64,000 nucleotides of DNA from JANQIV01 sp050117315 (GTDB taxonomy: Bacteria; Bacteroidota; Ignavibacteria; Ignavibacteriales; Melioribacteraceae), in assembly GCA_050117315.1 (NCBI GenBank), contig JASFMY010000019.1, forward strand, positions 1-64,000, given 5' to 3'. Shown one piece after another: positions 44,845-54,156 of this stretch. The number at the start of each line of letters is the position of its first letter. The stretch's first letter is position 1. A program made the translations under genes and the position numbers. The notes below the pieces were generated by a model, which did not search any database, was not told the origin of the DNA, and saw only the letters and a program-made list of their open reading frames with translations.

Positions 44845-45127
44845 TTTTATCTGTTTATCACTTTTATTTCTTATTCAAAAAATCTATGTGTATTTATCTG
44901 TAATATCGTCTTTATAGTCTCTTTGAGCAACTTGTAAATATCTATCTTAAAAATTGTTGTTTTTCGTTAACAAAGCAATCGACTTAATTCTAAAATTTTT
45001 TGTTTAAAAAAAACCACCAAAATATCAAGTAAGTATCACTACTGTCTTATGCATTTTGTTACTTGTGTAAAAAAACGCAAGAACTTTTATATATGCAGAT
45101 CATAACATTAAATATTCTTATAACAGT

Positions 45128-45145
45128 ATACATACGTGTATGTAT
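45128..45145. promoter_or_regulatory. Palindrome ATACATAC-GT-GTATGTAT, candidate operator
   Basis: Perfect 8-bp arms with a 2-nt centre. A second copy of the same design, ATACATGC-AC-GCATGTAT, is at 45484-45501, so the consensus is ATACATRC-N2-GYATGTAT. This site lies 284 bp upstream of the first inositol-operon gene. The remainder of 44845-45160 is AT-rich with nothing else recognised. Confidence 0.5.
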
Positions 45146-45168
45146 GTATGCTATTACAAAAATACACA

Positions 45169-45300
45169 TTAAGAAATATTAGCATCACCCAGCACAAGTC
45201 CACTCTGTTGACCTTTAGTAATCATCTTACTTAAACGTGTGTGCACTCCTCCTTTAGTTTTGCCACAAATTTCAGATATTTTATATAATTGTCTTTTCAT
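45169..45300 (-). CDS. Small helix-turn-helix-like ORF
   Basis: A 43-codon frame starting MKRQLYKISEICGKTKGGVH. The stretch ISEICGKTKGGVHTRLSKMI resembles a helix-turn-helix (ending KGQQSG...), but the protein is very short. It lies between the two ATACATRC palindromes and follows another small frame on the same strand. It could be a small regulator or a fragment of one. No strong ribosome site. Confidence 0.3.
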   Translation of the reverse strand: MKRQLYKISEICGKTKGGVHTRLSKMITKGQQSGLVLGDANIS

Positions 45301-45348
45301 ATCTACAATTAATAAAATTTTTATAAAATAGCTACCTTATTTGAATAT

Positions 45349-45489
45349 TTAAATAAATTTATAGTGTTTTGCTTTACAGGAAGAAGTAGCATTGTTTTCA
45401 ACAGCAATTTTGTTTTCATATAACTTTGAAACTATATCTATATATTCTTTTCGGCTTAGATTGCTTAATATTTTAAATGCAATATACAT
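45349..45489 (-). CDS. Small ORF starting inside a palindrome
   Basis: A 46-codon frame, MYIAFKILSNLSRKEYIDIVSKLYENK..., with a helical look. Its ATG lies inside the palindrome at 45484-45501, as expected for a self-regulated leader, but there is no clear ribosome site. Unknown function; may be a relic. Confidence 0.25.
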   Translation of the reverse strand: MYIAFKILSNLSRKEYIDIVSKLYENKIAVENNATSSCKAKHYKFI

Positions 45490-45501
45490 GCACGCATGTA
45501 T
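45484..45501. promoter_or_regulatory. Palindrome ATACATGC-AC-GCATGTAT, candidate operator
   Basis: Perfect 8-bp arms around 2 nt; second copy of the motif at 45128-45145. It overlaps the start codon of the small ORF at 45349-45489. Confidence 0.5.
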
Positions 45502-45555
45502 GTTAGTCAAGTAAAAAATATAAAACTTATCACTCTCACAAATACTTCTATTGGT

Positions 45556-45714
45556 TTATAAAAAGTCTGAAGTGAAGACATTATTCTTAATTTGGTTTTC
45601 GTTTTTCACATGACGGAAAATTGTAATTCTCACCAAGTAACCCAAAGCATTGGCAACTTTGGCAAAGAAAATATTATCACTGACTTTTTCGTTTAGTTCT
45701 TTGCTTGATCTCAT
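45556..45714 (-). pseudogene. Truncated ArsR-like regulator N-terminus
   Basis: A 52-codon frame, MRSSKELNEKVSDN then FFAKVANALGYLVRITIFRH, matches the first helices of ArsR-family winged helix proteins (KALAxPxRLxILxxL pattern). It stops before the recognition helix, so it is a remnant. Its leader and start are shared with the short ORF at 33873-34004. Confidence 0.4.
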
Positions 45715-45768
45715 TTATCAAAAACATTGTTAGTGTATCACTTATGAGCAATAGCGTATAATAATTTG

Positions 45769-46847
45769 CTAAAAATTTTTTGTTTTCAGATTCAATTTAA
45801 TGCTATCTATTGCATTTATTTTGAAAAGCTCGGCATCAATTTTTTTGCCTTTTAGTTTGAAAATACCAAGTGACTTAAATTTTATTCCATTATTAACTGA
45901 ATCAATTTTTTTTACCAAATCCCCTGATAGCAATATTTTTTCATTTAGCTCACGGCATTTTGAACAAATTCGTGAAGTAGTGTTAACAGCATCGCCGTGA
46001 AATGCAATATCCTTTCTGAGTATCCCACCTATTTCAGCAATTGCAACTTCACCATAATGGAAGCTGCTTTAAATTTTGGGAAAATTCCGTACTTGTCTTC
46101 AAATTCCTCCTTCAACTCAGTCATCCTTCCTTCAAACAGGAAAAGGAATCTTATACAATTATAGTCCCTTAGCCCTTCATTTAAAGGCCACACCACAACC
46201 ACTTCATCTCCAACATATTGATAAATATTACCTTTTGTTTCAAGAACGAACTCATCCAATTCTTGATAAATGCCTTTTATAAATTTGCTGTATTTTGATG
46301 AGCCTAGTTTTTCTGCATAAGTTGTTGAGGATATTAAATCCATGAACATAAAAATCCTGGTATCGCACAGGGGTTCATCCGGCTTTCCCCAAAAATAATT
46401 TCTAACTACACCCTTTAAAGTACGTGTTTTTAACTGCAGAAGGAGAAAGTAAATTGTTAAAAAACTGAACAAATAAAAAAACATTAGTTGAATATTATCG
46501 GGAATAAGACTTAATATATTTGTTGATTTGGTTCCTTGAAATGCAAAAGAGTCCTTAAAATATAGATTTACATAAATTGAACCTATAAGCATTATAAAAA
46601 ATATTACAACGTAATAAAGAATTGTAACTAAAAAATATAAAGGGGTATTTAGCAGTTTTTGGAGTTTTTTACTAAGATACATTTCATAAAATGAAACACA
46701 AAGCGAAAAGAATATTGCTCCAACGATTATCCTTAATAGAGGAAAATCTTTTACTACGCTAACCCATAAGTATATAAGAACTACGGCAATGAAAAATATT
46801 ATAGAATAAACGACTTCTTTTAACTGATATTTAATAACATTCTTCAT
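45769..46847 (-). pseudogene. Class III adenylate/guanylate cyclase with a single-base frameshift
   Basis: The N-terminal frame (46847-46029) encodes four or more membrane helices (~1-145) and the start of a class III cyclase domain: IFMFMDLISSTTYAEKLG (metal Asp) and YQYVGDEVVVVWP (second metal Asp). At about 46063 one base is missing after KFKAA; the next frame continues exactly as expected, FHYGEVAIAEIGG, KDIAFHGDAVNTTSRIC, down to LGIFKLKGKKIDAELF and a stop at 45769-45771. Restoring one base gives a complete ~359-residue cyclase. It is either a recent pseudogene or a sequencing error. Confidence 0.85.
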
Positions 46848-46915
46848 TGTCGTAGATAATTTCCTTATTTGGCATTAGCATCTTTTTGAATAATCTTTTA
46901 CGACCAGTTTTATTC

Positions 46916-46948
46916 AATAATTCGGGAATAATTTACTCCCGAATTATT
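46916..46948. terminator. Hairpin after the RND efflux operon
   Basis: AATAATTCGGGA (46916-46927) and TCCCGAATTATT (46937-46948) form a perfect 12-bp stem with a 9-nt loop, about 35 bp after the TolC-family stop. A T-rich run follows on the plus strand; on the minus strand the tail is weaker. Confidence 0.6.
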
Positions 46949-46982
46949 TTGGTTAAAATTCTATTGATACTGCAATTATTAT

Positions 46983-48329
46983 TTACCTGCCAGTTACCTG
47001 CAAGTATTTTGTTTTCATTAAGATGTAATTTGTTTTGGCATCAGTCAATCTATCCTCAGCTTCTTGAAGTATAGCTTGTGCCTCCAACAAATCGGATGTT
47101 GTTATTAATCCGTTATCATAACTATCTTGGTTTACTTTCATATTCTCTTCGGCTTGTTCCAATGATTCTACGCTTAATGAATATTGTTTGTATGCTTCAG
47201 TTAGTTTTTGCCAGCTTCTTTCCATCTGAAGCAGGAGTAACTCAGAGTTATTCTTAAAGTTGTTTTTGGCAATCTCTTCTTTAATACTTCTTTCCTCCAA
47301 TTCATGCGCTCCGCTCCACCAATCGGAAATTGGAACTGATACAGTACCAAATGCCATTCCCAAGGTTTTATCATCTCCGTCATCAAACTTCATGTACATT
47401 CCACTAACACCAACAGCAACTTGCGGAAGAAACTCACCGAGTTTCATTTTGGTTTGTATTTCTTCCGACTTTACGGATAATTCAAGAAGATTGTATTCTG
47501 TTCTTTTAACTAATGCTCCTTCATGATCAACGTAAAGTGTTTGAGGCAGTTCGTCTATTTCCAATTCATTTTCCAAAGCCAGGGATGAATCATAAGGAAT
47601 TCCCAAATGCTGACAGAAAGCCATTTTAGCCAAGTTAATTCCGTTAGCTAATTTTGATTTGTTTAGGAGTACTTCGCTTAATCTCACTTTTACTTTTAGG
47701 AAATCATTTTTCATTACAAGACCAGAATTATATGCATCACCTACTTGCTTTAATAAACTATTTAGCATCTCTTCATACTTTTCAACAGTTTTGAATTTTT
47801 CTTCTAGCGAAACTATTTGCCAGTATTGTTCTTCGGTCTTAATAAGAAGATCATCTTTAGTTAATTTGTTTTTTAATTCAGCAGCTTGCTTTCCAACAGA
47901 GGCAAATTTATTACCATTCCATATTCTTCCACCTGTAAACACTGGTTGAATAGCGTTTATAAATCCAACTGTCCCTTTCTTCATCATACCGACAGTGTTG
48001 CCACGCATATAAGCGTATTGTGTAGCTGTACCCAGGTTTGCAGGATTCCCGTCATATACAGGCAAGTTTTTTTCTTCCGATTCAAGTTCCATAAGAGGAT
48101 CTTGTGCTTCGAATATCATACCGCCGGCACTAATATTCGGGAAAAAACTAGTGAAAACAGATTTTTTGATTTGATTTGCTGATTCTACCTCTAGCTTACT
48201 GTTTTTAATTTCAGTATTGTTCTGAAGCGTTAGTTGCTTGCTTTCTTCGAGAGTTAAGACTTGCTGTGCAGATAAATGACTGCAAAGACAAATTAAAAAA
48301 GCCAGTATTATATAATTTATTTTTTTCAT
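46983..48329 (-). CDS. TolC-family outer-membrane efflux protein
   Basis: A 448-residue protein with a signal peptide (MKKINYIILAFLICLCSHLSAQ) and two repeats of the outer-membrane efflux coiled coil: LTLEESKQLTLQNNTEIKNSKLEVE near the start, and SYDNGLITTSDLLEAQAILQEAEDRLTDAKTNY near the end. It is the outer-membrane exit duct of the tripartite pump encoded with it, 4 bp after the RND gene. Confidence 0.92.
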   Translation of the reverse strand: MKKINYIILAFLICLCSHLSAQQVLTLEESKQLTLQNNTEIKNSKLEVESANQIKKSVFTSFFPNISAGGMIFEAQDPLMELESEEKNLPVYDGNPANLGTATQYAYMRGNTVGMMKKGTVGFINAIQPVFTGGRIWNGNKFASVGKQAAELKNKLTKDDLLIKTEEQYWQIVSLEEKFKTVEKYEEMLNSLLKQVGDAYNSGLVMKNDFLKVKVRLSEVLLNKSKLANGINLAKMAFCQHLGIPYDSSLALENELEIDELPQTLYVDHEGALVKRTEYNLLELSVKSEEIQTKMKLGEFLPQVAVGVSGMYMKFDDGDDKTLGMAFGTVSVPISDWWSGAHELEERSIKEEIAKNNFKNNSELLLLQMERSWQKLTEAYKQYSLSVESLEQAEENMKVNQDSYDNGLITTSDLLEAQAILQEAEDRLTDAKTNYILMKTKYLQVTGR

Positions 48330-48333
48330 TCCA

Positions 48334-51300
48334 TTAAACTCTTTTTAACTGTTTTTGATCATTTTTATTAAACAAGTAATAAAGAACAGGTAAAACGACA
48401 AGTGATAAAACAAGTCCAAAGATCAATCCAAAACATATTACCGAGCCGAGAGGTCCCCATAAATTCGAACCGCTTAATATCATAGGAATAACACCAACAG
48501 CTGCTGCAGCGGCTGTAAGAAATATTGGGCGCATTCTGCGTTTAGCCCCGGCGATAGCAGCCTCTTCAAGCGACATACCTTTATCAAAACGCAACTCTTC
48601 AACATACGATATATATATAATACCGTTTCTAACCACTATTCCCATCAAACCAATAAGACCTATTAAGGCTGTTACACTAAAAGGATAACCGGTAACAAGA
48701 ACTCCAAATGATGCACCAAATAGGCTCAAAGGCATTGTTGTCATTATAAGGAAAGCTGTTTTGGAGCTTCTAAACTGGAAGAGAAGAATGAGGAAAATTA
48801 TTGCAACAGTTACTGCAAACGAATAATATAACGGAGTTACTGCTTCTTCCTGTTGTTCAACTTCGCCACCGTAACTTATTGATATTCCCTCGGGGAATTG
48901 CATCTCATCAATCATTGAAGCTGACTCAGCTATTATTTTTGATGGGTAATATCCCCTTGCAACATCAACTGCAACGGTTATTGTACGAACACCGTTTCGT
49001 CTTGCAATTTCTCCTTCAGTATAACCCTGTTTAGCATCCGCCAATTGTCTAACTTGGGTAGAAGAAACCAAATAAGGTGAAGTAACATATTGGTTCATTA
49101 CCTCGTTAATATTAGTTTTTTTCCTTTTATCTACTCTTAAATTGACATCAATTGGATAATCATCCTCCCAAATTGTAGCAACCGGCAATCCTCCTGTTCC
49201 AATCATTAAAGAATTATCTAGAATCATCTTTGAATAACCAAGCCGGCTCACTCTATCTTCCTTAAGATTAAGCTCAACAACTCTTAAAGGTTCTTCGTAA
49301 TCATCCCTTACCCATTTTGCTCCCTCAAAACTACGCATCATTTCAGCAATTTCATCTGCTACTCTTTTTATTGTTGAAATACTATCGCCTGATATTCTAA
49401 TTTCTACTGGGAAACCAAACTTGGTCATTTCTAGTTGTTTCCATTTAATGTGAGCGTTAGGAATATAGTCGGTATATTCTTTTGCATATTCATCAAGTAT
49501 TTCAAGAGTTGCTTCGCTCGATTCCGTGATGACAAGAAGTTGACCATAATTTTTTTGCGGGAAATGAGGCGCATATAATGTATTAAATCGTGGGGAGCCT
49601 GTACCTACAAAAGCAGCAACTTCTTCAACTCTTTCATCTTTCATAAGCAATTCTTCAACTTGCCTCATAACGCTGTCTGTTTGCTCTAAAGAGGAACCGG
49701 TAGGCAAATAAACTTCAACTGCAAATTGGTTCCTATCAAAAGCCGGGAAGGATTGCTGTGGTACAATAGCTAATAACCCAATACCAATTATAAAAGAAGT
49801 TGCTCCTAACAAAACAATCGTCTTTTTCATTGTGAATACTTTTTCAACTAGATTATTATAAAAAGACTGAAGTTTTGTAAGAAAACTTTTTTTATCGTTT
49901 TCATCTTGCTTTCCTTTAATTCCTGTTTTAATAAAAATGTAGCTCATCATAGGAATCAGAATTACGGAAACAACAAGAGAAACAATTAAAGCAAAAGTAA
50001 TAGCGAAAGGCAGTGACTTCACAAAATCGGCTGCCATACCTGTCATAAATAAGACCATAGGAAGAAAGGAGAAAATGAGAATTAACGTAGCCGAAAATAC
50101 CGATCCAAAGAGATCGTAAACACATTGTGAAGCTGCATCATATGGAGATATGTCATTATCTAATTTTTCAACATAATTATCTATTATAACAATAGCGTTA
50201 TCTACTACCATGCCCAGAACTACAATTAACCCGGCAAGAGAAACTGTTTCAAGCGCAATTCCTGCAGCCCATAAAAATCCGAGAGTAATTAATATAGAAA
50301 TTGGAATTGCGGAAGCTGCAACAACTGCTACTTTTCTGGGTAATAAAATTATTGTTACTAAAATTACTGCTACAATTGCTATTCCGAACTCTTTAAGAAA
50401 GTTAAAAATAGCAGTAGAAATAAAATGAGGCATATCCGATATAATTGCTACATTTACATCAGACGGAACTTCACTTTTAAATTTATCTATTGCTTCTTTT
50501 ACTTCACTTCCGTATTGAACTATGTTATGTTCGGGAAGCATTTCAAGAGATACAACCAAACATTTTTTACCGTTAACTCTTATGTATGAATCCGGTTCTT
50601 CGTACTCTCTTACAACTTTTGCAACATCTTTAACTCTAACAACATTACCGTTTTGGTCGGAATAAATAATCTGGTTCGCAATATCATTTTCAGTTTTATA
50701 ATTAGATGGTATATGTATAGGACTGATAGTGTTGCCGTCATCTATTTCTCCGGCATAGTTAATTGTTCCTTGCGGTTGTATAGCTCCAAGTAATGTGAGT
50801 GGTTTAATTCCATAGTGCGTAAGCTTAGCATCATCCATATAAATATTTATTTCCTCTTTTTGTAAACCGTAATGCTTTACTCTTGAGGTTGATGGAATCT
50901 TACGCACATCGTCTTCAAATTTTTCAATGTAGTCTTCAAGTTCTTTATATGTTTTTGTTTCCGATTCAACTGTAAGAAGCATAGCCGAGGTATTACCAAA
51001 ATCATCATTTGCAGTTAACGACATAACACCTGAAGGAAGTTCTCTTTTTAATTCATTTAAACCATGCCTTATCTTTGTCCAAAATATTTTGGGTTCATTA
51101 ACACTCGTCTGGACTTCTACAAATATTATCATCAAGTTTTCTTTAGAAATCGAGTGAGTCTTTTCTTTATCTACCTCTTCGTATTCAAATAAATAACTTT
51201 CAACTTTTTTTGTTAATTGTTCTTCCACTTCAGAAGAAGATGCACCGGGATAAACCCCTATAATTAAACCTTGTCTTACTTCAAACTCGGGAAATTCATC

Positions 51301-51414
51301 GCGCGGCATCTGGATTAAAGCTATAACACCAACTGCTATAAGAATAACTGTTATAACTAAAATAAATTGTTTATGACTAAGTATATGATCAAGCAATGTT
51401 TTTTTTGTTTTCAT
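48334..51414 (-). CDS. RND efflux pump inner-membrane transporter (HAE1/AcrB-like)
   Basis: A 1026-residue protein of normal RND length with two repeats of one plus five-plus helices and large periplasmic loops. Typical blocks: PRDEFPEFEVRQGLIIGVYPGASSSEVEEQLTKKVE, GMVVDNAIVIIDNYVEKL (one Asp of the usual DD proton-relay pair is Asn), TGYPFSVTALIGLIGLMGIVVRNGIIYISYVEE and AAAAAVGVIPMIL. It exports drugs or lipids using the proton gradient. It is the middle gene of the adaptor-RND-TolC operon. Confidence 0.93.
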   Translation of the reverse strand: MKTKKTLLDHILSHKQFILVITVILIAVGVIALIQMPRDEFPEFEVRQGLIIGVYPGASSSEVEEQLTKKVESYLFEYEEVDKEKTHSISKENLMIIFVEVQTSVNEPKIFWTKIRHGLNELKRELPSGVMSLTANDDFGNTSAMLLTVESETKTYKELEDYIEKFEDDVRKIPSTSRVKHYGLQKEEINIYMDDAKLTHYGIKPLTLLGAIQPQGTINYAGEIDDGNTISPIHIPSNYKTENDIANQIIYSDQNGNVVRVKDVAKVVREYEEPDSYIRVNGKKCLVVSLEMLPEHNIVQYGSEVKEAIDKFKSEVPSDVNVAIISDMPHFISTAIFNFLKEFGIAIVAVILVTIILLPRKVAVVAASAIPISILITLGFLWAAGIALETVSLAGLIVVLGMVVDNAIVIIDNYVEKLDNDISPYDAASQCVYDLFGSVFSATLILIFSFLPMVLFMTGMAADFVKSLPFAITFALIVSLVVSVILIPMMSYIFIKTGIKGKQDENDKKSFLTKLQSFYNNLVEKVFTMKKTIVLLGATSFIIGIGLLAIVPQQSFPAFDRNQFAVEVYLPTGSSLEQTDSVMRQVEELLMKDERVEEVAAFVGTGSPRFNTLYAPHFPQKNYGQLLVITESSEATLEILDEYAKEYTDYIPNAHIKWKQLEMTKFGFPVEIRISGDSISTIKRVADEIAEMMRSFEGAKWVRDDYEEPLRVVELNLKEDRVSRLGYSKMILDNSLMIGTGGLPVATIWEDDYPIDVNLRVDKRKKTNINEVMNQYVTSPYLVSSTQVRQLADAKQGYTEGEIARRNGVRTITVAVDVARGYYPSKIIAESASMIDEMQFPEGISISYGGEVEQQEEAVTPLYYSFAVTVAIIFLILLFQFRSSKTAFLIMTTMPLSLFGASFGVLVTGYPFSVTALIGLIGLMGIVVRNGIIYISYVEELRFDKGMSLEEAAIAGAKRRMRPIFLTAAAAAVGVIPMILSGSNLWGPLGSVICFGLIFGLVLSLVVLPVLYYLFNKNDQKQLKRV

Positions 51415-51432
51415 GTTTTCTTTTACCTGCCA

Positions 51433-52476
51433 TTATCTTTTTACAATACGTACTTTGGAATTATCAACCAACTTCTGTTGACCGGCTTCTACAACTAAAT
51501 CATCTTCTTTGATATCTCCTTTAATTACGATACCATCAGTTAATAGTTTACCGGTAGTTACGTATTTTCTTACAGCTCGATCATTTTCTATTGTATAAAT
51601 AAAATTCTGTCCTTTTTCATTAACTAATACCGATCTACTCGGTACATATAAATCACCTATCTCACTTGGTTTTATCAGATTTATTTCACATAGCATTCCT
51701 GGTTTAATCATTTGTTCCGGATTTGGAATACCCACTTTTATTTTATAAGTATGCGCAATAGGATCTGCAACCACTCCAATCTCCTCAACTGTACCCTCAA
51801 ATTGTGCATCTTTTAGTGCAGGAATTTTAATATTTGCTTCATCTCCTTTTTCTATAAACGAAATTTCGCTTTCGGAAACTGAGACTTTCGCAAGTACTTT
51901 TTCAATCTGAACAATTGTTATTGAAACAACGTTTGGAAGTGCACTCATACCGGGTTCAATTGATCTATTTCCGACTAATCCATTTACAGGCGAATATAGT
52001 TTACAATCATCCAAACTTTTTTTTGCAATATCTGCGGCTGCTTTTGCCTGCTGCAAGCCTGATTGAACCTCCACGAATTTAATTTCTGCTAAATTGCCGT
52101 TATCGTACATTGGCTTCATTCTATTATATGCATCTTCAGCTTGTTTTAATGTTGCAGCAGCCATTTCATAAGAATTTCTGAAGGTTTCTTCATTTAGCAC
52201 AGCTAATAACTGTCCTTTTTTTACATAGTCACCTTCAGATACATATACTTTTGCAACAGTTCCTATACTAGAAAAACTAAGTGGATAAGAATCGGATTCT
52301 TCGATTGTTCCACTATATGCAATAGCTTCATTGCCACTTGTTTGTTTTACTTTTACAACTTCCACACCTACTGTAGAATTCTGTAAATTTTCTTCACTAC
52401 TATTTTTCGAACAACTTTGTAAAAGGAGTATTGAAGTAGTAATTGCCATTATGAGAAAAATCTTCTTACTTTTCAT
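51433..52476 (-). CDS. RND efflux periplasmic adaptor (membrane fusion protein), lipoprotein
   Basis: A 347-residue protein. Lipobox LLLQSC (Cys ~22). Lipoyl-like half motifs YPLSFSSIGTVAKVYVSEGDYVKKGQLLAVL and YSPVNGLVGNRSIEPGMSALP flank an alpha hairpin; a beta-barrel and membrane-proximal domain follow. It bridges the RND pump and TolC-type duct. First structural gene after tetR, with a 61-bp gap that may hold a promoter. Confidence 0.92.
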   Translation of the reverse strand: MKSKKIFLIMAITTSILLLQSCSKNSSEENLQNSTVGVEVVKVKQTSGNEAIAYSGTIEESDSYPLSFSSIGTVAKVYVSEGDYVKKGQLLAVLNEETFRNSYEMAAATLKQAEDAYNRMKPMYDNGNLAEIKFVEVQSGLQQAKAAADIAKKSLDDCKLYSPVNGLVGNRSIEPGMSALPNVVSITIVQIEKVLAKVSVSESEISFIEKGDEANIKIPALKDAQFEGTVEEIGVVADPIAHTYKIKVGIPNPEQMIKPGMLCEINLIKPSEIGDLYVPSRSVLVNEKGQNFIYTIENDRAVRKYVTTGKLLTDGIVIKGDIKEDDLVVEAGQQKLVDNSKVRIVKR

Positions 52477-52537
52477 AAGACCTCTATTAGATTTTTAGAC
52501 TAAATATGTTTTTAGGTCGAATTCTATTTAAAAATTT

Positions 52538-53119
52538 TTACATTCCTTCGGAAATCATTCTTGTAACGATATCAATTTTTTCATTATCCTCATTATCAAA
52601 AAAAAGATACAGTTGAAGGCCTCGTGCAATTGCAACTGTTACATTTGCAGCCTTTTGGATATTATTTTTATTTAAAAAATGAAATTCGCCCGTATTAAAT
52701 CCCAGTGTTAATATTTCCTCTATTACCGACTCTTCTTTTTCATTCATTTCATTGATAAGTTGCTCCATAATTTTTTTGTTTCCCTTTATTTCACCGTTTA
52801 ATAATGGGAAGATACTCACGGATTTTTTCATCTCGATCAGTAATGTAGCAATATATTTCTTTAATTTAGCTCTTGCCGAACTTATCTGATCAATAGATGC
52901 CTTTGCCTTATTTATAATTAGATTTAATTCACTTATCGCGAATTCTTTAAAAAGTTCATCTTTACTTTTATAATAATAATAAAGAGTACTCTTGCCTTTT
53001 CCGGCTTCGTGAGCAATATCCTCCATCGTGGTTTTATTTAAGCCCCATTTTTGAAATACCCGTTTTGCGGCTTCCATAATAGCAATTTTCACTTCTTCAT
53101 CTTTATTTATTGTTGTCAT
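52538..53119 (-). CDS. TetR/AcrR regulator of the RND operon
   Basis: A 193-residue protein. N-terminal helix-turn-helix TMEDIAHEAGKGKSTLYYYYKSKDELF (~31-56), then an all-helical ligand domain. Placed directly upstream of the pump genes on the same strand and preceded by an inverted repeat (53121-53151), it most likely represses the operon until an inducer binds. Confidence 0.92.
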   Translation of the reverse strand: MTTINKDEEVKIAIMEAAKRVFQKWGLNKTTMEDIAHEAGKGKSTLYYYYKSKDELFKEFAISELNLIINKAKASIDQISSARAKLKKYIATLLIEMKKSVSIFPLLNGEIKGNKKIMEQLINEMNEKEESVIEEILTLGFNTGEFHFLNKNNIQKAANVTVAIARGLQLYLFFDNEDNEKIDIVTRMISEGM

Positions 53120-53120
53120 A

Positions 53121-53151
53121 TTTTCGACTATTTTCGTTTTCGAGTCGAAAA
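53121..53151. promoter_or_regulatory. Inverted repeat TTTTCGACT...AGTCGAAAA before tetR
   Basis: Perfect 9-bp arms at 53121-53129 and 53143-53151 with a 13-nt spacer containing two more TTTTCG words. It begins 2 bp from the tetR start. Candidate operator for the TetR at 52538-53119. Confidence 0.55.
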
Positions 53152-53335
53152 CTAATAAAATTATATTCTAATTCAAACATTTTTTTAAATTATGACACAA
53201 CAGCATGTCAAAAATCTTGATTCAGTTTCTTTTGCAAGATATTTATTTCCTTAGTCCTAATTTTAACTAATTACCTATTTTATACTCTATTGCATATTCT
53301 GGGATTAAAAAACTTGCGATTTAGTTTGGAAAAAC

Positions 53336-53376
53336 ATATGTTATATAATCTAACAATAATAGATTATATAACATAT
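53336..53376. promoter_or_regulatory. 16-bp inverted repeat before the second tetR
   Basis: ATATGTTATATAATCT (53336-53351) and AGATTATATAACATAT (53361-53376) are perfect reverse complements with a 9-nt spacer, ending 7 bp before the start codon. Candidate operator of the TetR at 53384-53962. Confidence 0.65.
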
Positions 53377-53383
53377 AGATAAA

Positions 53384-53962
53384 GTGAGTCATTTAGAAAG
53401 AAGACAACGGGAAAAAGAAGAACTTAAAGAGAAAATGATGGATGCGGCGATTCAAATTGCGGCTGAAGAAGACTGGCAGGCTTTGACTATAAGAAAAATA
53501 GCAGAAAAAATAGAATATACTCCGCCAATAGTTTATGAATACTTTAAAAATAAAGATGATTTAATAAGAGAACTTATCTACAAAGGATTCAGGCTGTTAA
53601 AAATAGAATTTGATAAAGCTCGTGAAAATAGTTCAGACACAAAATCTTTCTTACATAAATTGTCTATAGCACATTGGGACTTCGCATCGGAAAATACTGT
53701 ACTATATAGATTAATGTTCAGCCCCGAAAGACCTACCCCTAGCGAAGAAATGTTATTTAACTTCAAAATGCTTCATGAAACATTCTCGGAGTTAGCCGGT
53801 AACGACGAAGATAAAGAAATTGAACTTACATCTTATTGGGCATCTTTAACACGAGGAGCTATTTTCGGATTACTTATCATGCCTCCTCCCCCTCACATAA
53901 AAGACAAAAACTTGCGTGATCTTTATGTTAAAATTATTGATCGGTTTATAGGTAGCATATAG
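53384..53962 (+). CDS. TetR/AcrR regulator, WHG-type C-terminal domain
   Basis: A 192-residue protein starting at GTG 53384. Helix-turn-helix LTIRKIAEKIEYTPPIVYEYFKNKDDLI (~28-55). The C-terminal domain has FSPERPTPSEEM and WASLTRGAIFGLLIMPPPP, as in TetR_C_33/WHG-type regulators. It faces away from the RND operon and lies 194 bp before a MATE exporter gene on the same strand, which it may control along with itself. Confidence 0.9.
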   Translation: MSHLERRQREKEELKEKMMDAAIQIAAEEDWQALTIRKIAEKIEYTPPIVYEYFKNKDDLIRELIYKGFRLLKIEFDKARENSSDTKSFLHKLSIAHWDFASENTVLYRLMFSPERPTPSEEMLFNFKMLHETFSELAGNDEDKEIELTSYWASLTRGAIFGLLIMPPPPHIKDKNLRDLYVKIIDRFIGSI

Positions 53963-54156
53963 GAAAATTTTTCGCCTAAAAATCTAACTAACTAAAATAT
54001 AACAACAAACGTAAAAAATAGAAAAACTATATAGGAAATATTATTATTTTAATTGTGCTTTGAAACTCAGTAGGTCAACTGCTTACAAAAAGTGCCTCAG
54101 CTTCAATCTAATTGTTTCAATTACTCTAACTGAATCCTAACTTTAAAACACGAGAA

